From assembly GCA_037893225.1 (NCBI GenBank), contig JAZGUH010000556.1:310001-374000 (forward strand): a DNA stretch of 64,000 bases. Direction: 5' to 3'. This DNA is from Hippasteria phrygiana. Lineage: Eukaryota > Echinodermata > Asteroidea > Valvatida > Goniasteridae. The stretch's first letter is position 1. Each line of letters begins with the position of its first letter. Position numbers and translations under genes: made by a program. The notes under the pieces are model-generated. The model had not been told where the DNA came from. It worked only from the letters and a program-made list of their open reading frames with translations, and ran no database searches. Below are positions 11,801 through 23,800 of the stretch, in pieces.

Positions 11801-14800
11801 GAGGCATGCACGGTTCCGTCTGTGAAGCATGGGGGATCTGGCATCATGGTCTGGGGGTGTATGGGTTCTTCTGGTGTCGGGTGCCTGGTCTGGGTCAAGG
11901 AAAATATTTACGCCATGATTTATGTTGAAATTCTTCGTGACCACTTGCTGCCGTCTGCCCACCATCTGGTCGGACCTAATTTCATTTTCCAGCACGACAA
12001 CGCTCCACCTCATACCGCTTTATTTACGAGGGAGTTCTTGGCCGATCCGACCCCTGAATTTATTCAGGAAATGGGGGGTAGTTGGCAGTTCGAGGTGATG
12101 GAGTGGCCGGCCCAAAGCCCCGACCTGAATCCGCTTGAGAATCTCTGGGGTGAAATGGAGCGTCGCCTTCAACGTGAAAACCGGCCCAGAAATAAAGACC
12201 ATTTGTTTGAGATTCTTAAGCAGATTTGGGAGGGGATGGACCGCCAGGTCATCACCAATCTCCTTGCTTCAATGCCGAGAAGATGCCAGGCTGTGATCGA
12301 TGCCAGGGGGGCCTTTACACGTTACTAGACTGATCCATCTCTTTTGTTTTTACAGCGGACCATGGGCGCCGCCATCTTGGATTTAACGTTAATGCGGAAA
12401 CTCGCCATAGACTTTACACTCTGACTCCTGTTTTTGTCCGGATTTTCAAGTTTACAAGTAACAATTGGTTCACATGACATGGATTTATTAAAGTAAAGAC
12501 ATCAACTCAGACACAGGTATGGGTCAAGTAATATATTTTTATTAATTTACAGTTGCAATGTCAAAATTTAAATATCACGCACGGGTGCGCGAAGACTTTT
12601 GCACGCCAGTGTACATGTACATGTACATGTACATGTACATGTACATGTACATGTACAATGTACATGTACCTGTACATGTACCTGTACATGTACCTGTACA
12701 TTGTACATGTACATGTACATTGTACATGTACATGTACATGTACAATGTACATGTACCTGTACCTGTACCTGTACCTGTACCTGTACATGTACCTGTACAT
12801 GTACATGTACCTGTACCTAGTGCTTAGGGCAAGTTAGGCTCAGTACTGTACATAAGTATGTATATGTACATGAATAAAAATGTGCATCTTCTTAGTAATG
12901 GAAACAGTATGCACAGTTCTAGGTGGGTAGGAAAACTCCATTGTATCCCCCTCCCCCCCCCCAAAAAAAAAAAAAATTTCCTTTTTTGGGTAAATTAGTT
13001 TTTAACGCCATATTGTCCACAAATTTGGGAAATCTCACATTAATTCCCCAAAATTTTCAAAATCAGGATTTCAAAAATTTGCTTACTTTTAAAGTACATG
13101 TACATATATGTGACCCGCTCTGAAAAAAGGTATATTATGTCGCAAAATATGAAAAATGAGTTTTATGTACATGTATGTTTGGAAAGCCCGCAATATAAGC
13201 TTTCATTTGGTACATGATAGAGCTCCAAAGCCCTGTCCGTTCTGGAGATATCACATTTTTGCATATTAATTAGTTCTATGTAGTTCAAATTGCACAACAG
13301 AGAAAACAGGCTTTGAAATAGCTACATGTAGTTCTAATACAATGCAATGAAACAATGCACTCTAAAAAGGTTATTTTTCCACTTTATTCACTTTATTCAA
13401 CATTGTTGTGCACCAAACCTGAAACTTTAGATGTTTAAGATGTCATTCAAGACAAAAAACAAAAATTAATTTTGACGAAAAATTTCACCCTCTCAACTTG
13501 AAAGGGCCATTATACGTAAATGCATTGCGCGACTTATATCACCTTTTTCAAGGGCGGGTCATATACCTTTTAAAAAAAATGTAGCCCCCCCCCCCCCCCC
13601 TTCAAATAATTGTTGGTTTTGAGCCGTGTGGCACCCGTGAGATTTTTAGGGCATACAGAACTTTAATTAAAAATGAGCAATGTCACCACCCCCAACCGCC
13701 CAGAAAATAGTGATTATTTATTTATCAACTGCAACTTTAATGAAAAGATTTTCAAATGCACTTTACTTTAAAACAGGGGGCCACATAAGAATCTTTGAAG
13801 GCAACTCATAACCTTAATAACATAAAACTGAAGACTTGAAACATACATGTAATTAATTTCGCTTTTAAGTATTAGGTATTAAGTATGTTTTTTTGGTGTT
13901 TTTTTTGGGGGGGGGATACTTTTTGGGTGATTTCTGATTCTTGAAACAAAACCTTGATCCTCCCCCCTTGGGCACGGATTCGCGCCATACACAATATACA
14001 TAGTATGTATTCCCAAACTACATACATGTACATGTAATCTGTTCACACAGTCGTACTTCCCTACTACGTCCGAGGACGAAGCTTTGTGTTTCCTTTTGTT
14101 CCCTTGATATAGCCAAACCCCATAGACTAAGCACGTATCCTTACGTTCGAGGACCGATTTCAACAAAAGACTCTACGTTCGAGGACTGAAAGGATTCTTT
14201 GTGTCTCCTTTCTTCTCTTGTCCTCGGAGATATATTGCGTGCACGTACACACGTGCACATTACACATGATGTGTAGTCACACAGCATCCTTGATATGATA
14301 TTAATTGTGTATATTTATGTAATGTATAGTATACATTGTAATATTGTTGGGCAGCATTTTCAGTTCATATTGATTTTTATTTGTAAAAACCATATTTACA
14401 GGCAAATTTAAGCATGTTCTGTGAAATATTTTTTTCTCTGTACTACATTGTACATGGACACAAACTACATGTATGTAAAATGTTCATATACACAGTGTAC
14501 ATGATGGACATGTACATGTAAAGCCCACTATGTCCTGTATACATGTACATGCCCTCAATGGCCCTACGTGTACAGTGTGCCTCGCTTTTTTTCCCCTCCC
14601 ATCACATCTATACATACATGTACATGTTCATTTATACAATATGCGGCGCCGCTGCGTGGGCGTTCGCCGTGCATAATAACAATGCTGGCAGTGACACTAG
14701 CGCCAGCCGTGCAATACTCGGAGCCTGTGAATTAACTGGGCAGACAGGGAAGGCTATTTATAGCCCATACAGTGCCCCGTACGTTTCATATTAAAAAAAC

Positions 14801-17800
14801 AAAAAAAAGAAGACATTTGGTGGGTTGTATAATCTGCTTATTACGGACATTTACACATGTATTTTAGGCTTGGGATGAAAGCTGGTCGTACATGTATTGT
14901 GAACATGACGATCATGTATGTATGGGTCTACAACATTATGTACATCACGCACATCTGATGGTTCAGCTCTGTAGGGATTTTAGAAATCAGAACTATTTTA
15001 ACATGCAAGTTTAACACGTACATGTACATGTAAAGACATCATGAATGTTGTAGCATGGAGGAATAAGAACATGTACGTGTATAAGAAAATTTGAGCTCAA
15101 TTCATCGCGAGAAAATCAAGTCACACGAAAATAAGTCGAAACCATTCTCCTTTAACTGTGATCTTGTGCATATTAAATTATATCGAAATAAGCCGCAGCG
15201 TTTGGGAGGTCTTCAGACACAATTTTCTCCAAGATGACGGCATTTCAGACGGAAATATTTCTCAGGAGGATCGGTGCTGGTATCATCTTTATATTCAAAC
15301 AGTAAGCTTTCAGATTGAAACGAATCAAAAATTTTGTTTTATCATAACCAAAACTAGATCATACCTTTAATAATTTCATTGCGTAAAGTAACAAATTGAG
15401 GAAGTTTGGTTATAAACTTGTGAAGTGACTAAAGCCGTGTCCGCACTGGACTTTTTTTGGGGAAGGTTTTACTGAGACGATGGTAAAATAAAAAATGGTC
15501 AAATGTGACCACTGTCCGCACTTGGACTTTCGACACGGGAAAATTTTACCGACACCGTGGGAGAAGTAACCGAGCTGTCAATATACCGACTCATGAGGGC
15601 GCTTTGCGTGACCTTTCTACATACTACATTGACGCAATTGACCCAAATCCCCGGCCCAAATCACGCCTGCCTTTTCATTTTTCCGGCCGATGTGTACACG
15701 CAGGCCTACGTCTTTACCACCAATTAAACTTCCGACTTTTGTATCAATAATAAAATCTATCATGAGGAACAACGCACTGGAATTTGGAAACTTGCCACGT
15801 GCTCCGCACCGCGGTGAAACAATGTAAAGCGCATGCGTGGTTTACCTGTGAAGCATGACCTTGCGCTCGGGCCGGATGTACGCTTTCCTGAGCCGCTTTT
15901 ACCGACTCGCACTGTCCGCACTGGACTTATCGTCTCGGGAAAAGTTACCTGGTCAGTTTTCCTAGGCAGCAGTTGGCCGGTAGAAGTAACCGCTGGACTC
16001 AGGAAAAGTAACTGAGAGGAAAACGTCCTAGGCTGTCCGCACTGGACTTAAAATGGGAAAAGTTCCCATCGTCTCGGTAAGTTTTACCAAAATAAGTCCA
16101 GTGCGGACAGGGCTTTAGTATTAAAAGAAGCAGACATACATATGCTTCTTTTGTAATGACAATCAGTGCATGCAAAATGCATTTGTAAAAGCATGATTAA
16201 CCATGTATTTTGGGGCAGTTCCACTGTAACAGAGTGCCATTCTTTCACATTTTGTAAAAATTCAAGCATGTCTTTTGGACATCCTGTTTGGATTTGTGGA
16301 CAGTTTGTACGCAGTTTTATTTGTCATCTGGCAAATTTACAGAAAAGACCCACATGATGTTTGTGGAAATGTTTTGAAAATTTGCCATAAAATGAAAATT
16401 GTGGCAGGCCGTAATGCCTTCTTGCAAATTACATGTGCAACAGTGACCTCAGTAACACACTTGATACATGTATCTGAAATTTGTTAAGCCTTTTCTGATT
16501 TTTGACAACTGAAATCAATTCATGTTTTTTTTTCCTGTTTCAACAAACAGTGTTAAGCCGTGTCTGCACTGGACTGTTTTTTGGAAGGTTTTACCGAGAC
16601 GATAGTAAAATGAAAAATGGTCAAATGTGACCACTGTCCGCACTTGGACTTTTGACACGGGAAAATTTTACCAAGACTGTGGTAGAAGTAACTGAGCTGT
16701 CAGTATAACAACTCATGAGGGCGCTTTGCGTGACCTTTCTACATTGACCCGATTGACCCAAAGCGCACGCGCCTTTTCATTCTTTTGGCCGATGTGTACA
16801 CGTTGACATCCTTCATTATCATCTGGGAATGATGCACTGGTAGCACCAATCAAACTTCCGACTTTGTCAATAATAATATCTGCCATGATTGCGACCAAAA
16901 GAGGAACAACGCACTGGAATTTTGAAACTTGCCACATATGCGATGCACCGCCGTGAAACAATGTAAAGCACATGCGTGATGTCCCTGTGTAGCATGACCT
17001 CGTGCTCAGGCCGGATGTACGCTTTACCAACTCACACTGTCCGTACTGGACTTATCGTCTCGGGGAAAGTTACCTGGTCAGTTTTCCTGGGCAGCAGTTG
17101 CCCAGTAGAAGTAACCGCTGGACTCGGGAAAAGTAACTGAGAGGAAAACGTCCCAGGCTGTCCGCACTGGACCTTAAAATGGGAAAAGTACTCATCGTCT
17201 CGGTAAGTTTTACCCAAAAAAGTCCAGTGCGGACAGGGCTTTTAGTCTTTCATGTAAATCATAACATTTTAAAAGGCAGGATACAGCTAGGATCCAACTT
17301 TTACCAACTGTGCACAATAGGCAATAGGCTGGAGACCATGTTTACAGAAAATGGTGCCCTTTAAGTGGGGATAATCTTGTTAATCCAATTAAATTGGGAC
17401 ATTAACTAGACACACAAAGGGATCAATTGGCACCTGATGGAGTTGAGCCAGCAGTAGGCACACTTCCTAATTGGACGTTTGAAAATAACTGTCAAAGTCA
17501 AGATAAGCCTCTAATCCCATCTAATCCCATCTGTCAATGTCCTTGCTCTATAGATCTTTGGCATTGTCCAGCCAAGATACATTGTACTCTGCCTGCTCAG
17601 ATCAGAAGTGGTAAAACTACATGTACATAAATGGGGGAGCGGACAGTTGTGAAGAAAAAAAATTGGGCCCACAATATCACACTGCTACATTTGATTCAAA
17701 TCGGCCAGCTGACCCTGTCAAGCTCGATAGTCGAGCAGTTAAGCCATCTGCACTAATGTAGTTAACAGCAGGTCATAGGTTCGAGTCCTCATTAAGCCTG

Positions 17801-20800
17801 TGAATATTTTTCCCCCCACAGGCTCTCGGAAGGCACTGAGCATAGAGTGCGTCATACACTACGTCAAGAAAGACCAAAAATCTCTCTTCTAATCCCACAA
17901 TATCAGCCCCCCCCCCCAAAAAAAATGGTGTGCCTATACGTACATGTAGTTTACACCATTGGAAGTCAGTTATGTCCTATACACCTGCCACACTGCTGTG
18001 TCACTTCTGTAAACTCTGGGTCTGTTCTTGTACATTATGTTTATAAGGGCTTCAGGTTATCCAAATACGTTTTCACAATAAGAATTTCAGACATTGTTAC
18101 ATTGTACTGGTCAGTAACCATGGAGCTGTGCCTGCATTTTGTACGTGTGCACATTGTTGCTCTGTGTAAAGACATGCTGTGTAAATTTTCATTCAACTTT
18201 CGAAACCACTTCCAAAGTACACACGTACATGCATGGTCTAGACCGTTTTTTTTTGTGCATGTTGTCATGGACTGCAGGGTGCAATGAGGCTAATGAAGTG
18301 GTTAGTAGAGTAAACCAGTCAGGAATTTCACGTGCGTGCACGTGGTTTAACCTGTCCCATACATGTACAAAGTACATGTGCTTGTATGGTGATTGCTCCA
18401 AGGCAGACCATATATGTGACCCGCTCCGGAAAAAGGTATATTATGTCGCAAAATATGACAAATGAGTTTTATTTATGTTTGGAAAGCCCACAATGTAGGC
18501 TTTCATTTGGTACATGATAGAGCTCCAAAGTCCTTTCCGTTCTGGAGATATCGCGTTTTTGCATATTAATTAGTTCTATGGAGTACAAATTGCACAACAG
18601 AAAAAACAGGCTTTGAAATAGCTAGTTCTAATACAATGCAATGGAACAATGCACTCTAAAAAGGTTATTTGTTCACTTTATTCACTGAAATGAACATTGT
18701 TGTGCACCAAACCTGAAACTTTAGATGTTTAAGATGTCATTAAAGACAAAAAACAAAAAATGAATTTTGATGCAAAGTTTCACTCTCTCAACGTTGAAAG
18801 GGCCATTACACGTAAATGCATGGCGCGACTTTATCACCTTTTTCTGGAGCGGGTCACATATGTGACCGGCTCTGCAAGAAAAAAGCACATAAGTCACTGT
18901 ATGCTTTTACGCGTAATGGGCTGTTCTATGTGAAGAGGGTGAGAAATTCATCAAACAAGTGATTTTTAAGGAAGAGAATTTTTTTCATCTTTGATACAGG
19001 TACTTGTATTTTATTGTAGTTCATTTTTAACCAAAATCTTTGATTTCAGTGAATAAAGTTGGAAAAAGAATGTGTTTGTGTCGAGTGCTTCAATCTATTG
19101 CTTTGCTTTATTTTTAAAAAAAAATTTAAAAATGTATGGGTATCACCAACACAAGGCCAAAAAGCCATTCAAGTTGTGGGCTACAAAAGACAAGACAAGA
19201 CAAGACAGAAATCACAGGGATAGAATGTAGCAGTGTTCTAGCTTTCGGGAATTGGCACTACGCTTGAATCCTGCCCCTATGCTATGACTGCGCTATAAAT
19301 TTAGAAGCGAGAATATATTCTAAACAATATGAAATGAACTACATTTTGCCTATATAATCTTTGAAAATATTGCTCAAAACAGCTCAAAGGTGGCCAGGAA
19401 TTGCCTCAAATTTTACCACAGAGCATCTAGAATCCAAAATTTGTTTCTGATCCCTAAAGTGGACCCCGGACCCCACGCCGTAAGGACTTCGCGCTCCGCG
19501 CTCGCATTGTCCATCCGTGAGCAAAATGTCCCTATGCTTTAATTTTCACCCTGGCTAGAATACTGGAACTTTAGATTTCATTTGAATTGTGAAAGATTAT
19601 AGTTGGAAGGGAAGCAGGTTACAGGTAAACCAATTTGTTAGGGTAACCAACGTCACAATGAACCAACAATTGGTGAGGCTAAAATTATTTTTGTATTCGC
19701 GTGAATTATGAACCAGCGTTAAGTCGTTGGTTTATTTTTTTTTGGTGAAAATTTCAAAAACCTAGCTTTTCTGGCATTGTGTTCAATACTACATAAGGCT
19801 AGTGTTCAACCAGTGAAAAAAAATCATATTATTGATAGATTGGGCAACATTGTCATTTGTCAATACGTAACGTGTGCAAGAGTTGGACGCAAAATGTACA
19901 GGCTTGTCCACGAGGATTTTGCTGGGCCGTCAGCCCCACGTTATCCATTTTCGTTATTCTTCATACCCCTCATCCTGCTTTCTTCTCAGTGGCTCCAAGT
20001 GCGAGGTCATTCAGTAGTTCCTAAGGAAACTAAATATATTTGTTTACCAAACAAAAATGGGAGTGGTGGTTCCATAACTGGAATAGGCCTGTGCATTCAC
20101 GGGTAATTTTGGATCCGGGTAACCGAATGCCACACCGGTTCGGTTCTCGGGTACCCGAAAGTGGACCGTTCAGAAAAACAAACAAAAAACACTGTGTATG
20201 CTGTCTACATGTAGTAGTGTCCTGTAAAAAAAAATGGGCTCGTTAAGAAAAAAGGTAAATTTAGTGTGTGGCCACGAAAGAAAGAAAGATTTATTTTTTA
20301 TACACGTGCGAGAAAATTGAAATTAAATGCAGTATAAAAGTAGATGTTTAAAAAGAAATACCTGAAACTTGACATCAATGTCGCAATCGTTCTAGGCTTG
20401 TTATTAATCCGCAGAGATATTAATCCTGCCAAAAAAAGTTGAACCGGATATTGATGCCGACATTCGGGTACCCAGATACCCGGCACAGGCCTAGTCTGGA
20501 ATGCCCAATTGTGGCCAAGTTTATACAACATTTTACTGTATTTTGATTTTTTTCTGTATCTTGCAGGAGATTCCAGGGTAGCGCGGCCTCGATCTGCTAT
20601 TCATGAGTTCTTACCCAAGGCAATTAGGCGGTCTGGTGATGGGAAAGCACGACAACGCAAGCCAGGACAGGGGGAGAAACCCACCAAGTCCAGTCTGATT
20701 GGCAAGAAGGCCGACAAGCGCGCGACCAACGCATCCATGGAGGGCAGCGCCCGGTACGTGCCCAAACCTTCGCCCGACAAGAAGACCCGGCGGATATCGG

Positions 20801-23800
20801 CCAGCAAGCCTCTAGACATCGACGTGGCCCAGTTTACCAAGTACAAGAGCGACCTGGGCTCCCGTCTCCGCAATCGGCAGATGCCCCTCTCCGGCATCCT
20901 AACCTTGCACTTGTATGGCAGCCGGAAAATGTCGCCCTCATTGGCCTCCAAGAAGGACACGCGGGACCTGTACTGTGTCATGGAGGTGGACGCCGTCCAC
21001 AAGGCGCAGACGGCCACCGTGTCGGCCCGCGATGAGTTCTGCTGGGATGAGAAGTTTGAAATTGATCTAGAGCGGGCGCACGACCTGGGTCTTCTGATCT
21101 ATAGCTACACAGACTGGGACACTAACAGACAGAAGCTGTGCTACAAGGCCGTGGTACGGCTGACCCAGCTCTTGATGCATTCCACACGCCCAAAGGACGA
21201 GCCCTTCCGGTTAGCCGTGCGGTTAGAGCCCCGTGGCATCATGTATGCAAAGTTCTCCTTCACCGAGCGGCATGTGACGTTAAAGCGGGTGCCGTCGCTG
21301 GACCGGCGGGGGCTGTTTGGCGTCCCGCTCGAAGTGGTGGTGAGGCGGGAGAACACGCGCACCAACATTCCGATCATCGTGCAGAAGTGCATCGAGGAGA
21401 TTGAGCTGCGGGGGATCAACATGGTGGGCGTGTACCGGGTTTGCGGCTCGGCCAAGCGTAAGAAACGTCTCCACGACGAGTTTGAAGCGTCCAGTAGCTT
21501 GGTGGATCTGTCCAGGGACAATTATCCCGACTTGAATGTCATCACAGGTAAATGCGGAAGCTAGGCATATTTTTGGCCATTTTGTGCAGGGGATGTAAAT
21601 GTATTTCAGTTCATTTTCATTGAGATTTTGAGTTTCATCTGCAAGACCTTTGACCTTGTTGCACAGAAAGTTCACCAGACCAAACACATTTCACAGAATA
21701 AGTCTTATTCTGTGAATGTTTAATGTAAAATGGTTTTCAAAAAAAAATAGAGTGGGCCCATAATTGTTCTGTTATAATCCTATTGTATGTAAATGAAAAA
21801 TAAAATGGTGTTCAAATCCAAAATGGGGGAGTCTTTTGGACACCCAGACACTCTAGCTGAAACTAGGCCTACCAGGCAATATTTTCCAAGATGGATGCTT
21901 TTTTCTCAAGATTGCTTTTGCCGACAATGAGGTCCACCGAATAATATGCTGTAGATCAACTGGAAAGATCTTCCGCACTTCTTTATGCAATTTTATGCAA
22001 TTTTATGCATTCTTGTTTCCGGGGAAAAAAAGAAAAGATGCAGCCTCAAAAAGGAAAAGAACAGGGATGCCGAAATATTTTATTTTTTTGATTCGCCTAA
22101 AGTTTTAGGTTAAGTTTTTGGGTAAATTGGGTCTCATTTGAAAAGTTCAAGTCCAATTGCAATCAAACTTGGGTCATAGGTGCATTATGTTAACTGTCAT
22201 ATGATGGTGATGTTAAAGGTCACTTACTGAGGTCAAAGGTCATTTGAGGTCAAGTTATAAAATAAGCTAAAACTGTAAAATTGTTCTCATTTAAAAAGTT
22301 GAAACTTAAATGCAGTGACCCCCCCCAAAAAAGGCGGTGATCATCTTGTTTTGTTTGGTATTTCTGCTTGGCGTAAGATTAACAAGTCTGAGAACAGTTG
22401 GCATGGAAGTGACTGGCGTGCTTTGCACTCGTTGACCTTTCATTATTTCAATGCGTTCAAGTGTATACATGCTTTTTGAGAAGAAAAAAAAAAGAAAAGA
22501 AATTATACACGTGCAAGGATCTGTCAAATATATTCATGTTAAGACTCGGCATTCATTTATTCAGTGGCTCCATTTGCCGGAAATTCTAATGTTCTGACTG
22601 TGTGGAACGCACACATGATACTGTAACAGTATGATTCAAACGACACAAAGTAATGACCGTTGTCCGTATCGGAATACCATATGTTCGGTGTGTAATTTTT
22701 TCCGTCTCAAAAATAGCTGGAAAATTTGTTCAGAGTATGAAAGTGGTTTCCCTCACTCCCTCTCTGGGGAGCTAAATCCGAGCCCACCAGCGGTTCCATT
22801 ATTAACAGCGAGGTAACAAGAAGGTGGGAAAAAAAACAGTTTTTACCAGCCCAAACAAGCGAAAAAAAAAAATCCGCCTACTGAAAAGGACCAGTGAATT
22901 TGATCCCGGAGATTGCTCGGAGCCGGATTTGACCCATTTGGAAAGTCTTTTGTAAGGGGATTCGGCCAGTAGATCAGCCTGGGCAGCATTGGTGGTGCAG
23001 ATTACACATTTATTGACTGGTGGGAACATTGGAGTGTCCGGGCTTCCAGCTATTAATGTTGAAGGTGTGGCCGTGGTGCAACAAATCCTGCCGCGTCCAA
23101 GGCCCTATTTCTGAAGGCTTCTTAAAACCGAATTGCAGTCTTTTCACGCTCTAGTTCATCTGCACTCACCTGTGTCTCAAATCTGGTCATTGTGAGAGTG
23201 TGTTTCACACTTTAGGGGTGAGATTTGTCCAGAGTTTTTCCTGATTTCAGGATTTCTTGTCAGGATTTTCACTGATTTCAGAATTGTTAAAGAATCTCTT
23301 TTGAAATCTGGAATTCCTGAGGTGTTACCTTTAAGGTGTTTTGAGCTGTCAAAGTGGATGTAGACCAATAGAAAGGTTTTTTTAAGGGTGCCTTTAGGCA
23401 AATACAAACCATAGACCCTACGTTGCTCTGGGGTCCTCAGCGACCCTTAAACACTGCAGATTTTTCAAACGAAGCTTACTTTCACACGAAAAGGGGGGGG
23501 GGTTCCAAGTGCAGTGAATAGGACCACTCTATTCAGTGTGGTGCCTATTGTTTGCGTTTATGCTTGGCTAGACAGTGCCTTTCAACAGCTCCCCAACAGC
23601 CGAACACGTGGGGTTAACTGTTTTTTTTTCTCTTCAAACAATCTTGATTCAGGAGTCCTGAAGGACTATCTTCGAGAGCTTCCCGAACCACTTTTCACCA
23701 CCAAGATGTGCCAGCGTTTCATGGACACGTTCGGCAACCCATCGGAGGACCCTGCCTACGACGGGGAGCAGCTCGTCAAAATGATCGAGTCCCTTCCACC

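Larger units (their letters stand above)
2809..20566 (+). other. SYDE intron 1 (17.8 kb), filled with transposons
   Basis: Bounded by GTAAGT and TTGCAG, phase 1. I found no further coding exon. It holds a dense array of TIR elements and repeats annotated separately, including the only uninterrupted transposase ORF in the window. Stretches where I see nothing definable are about 2830-3400, 5420-5640, 6570-7150, 8820-9830, 13570-14200, 17250-17700 and 19230-20080, apart from short homopolymers. Confidence 0.8.

Noticed and set aside
12553..12837. Overlapping open frames on both strands across the TACATG array
   Set aside because: Open only because a hexamer array without stop codons reads through in multiple frames; composition is purely repetitive.
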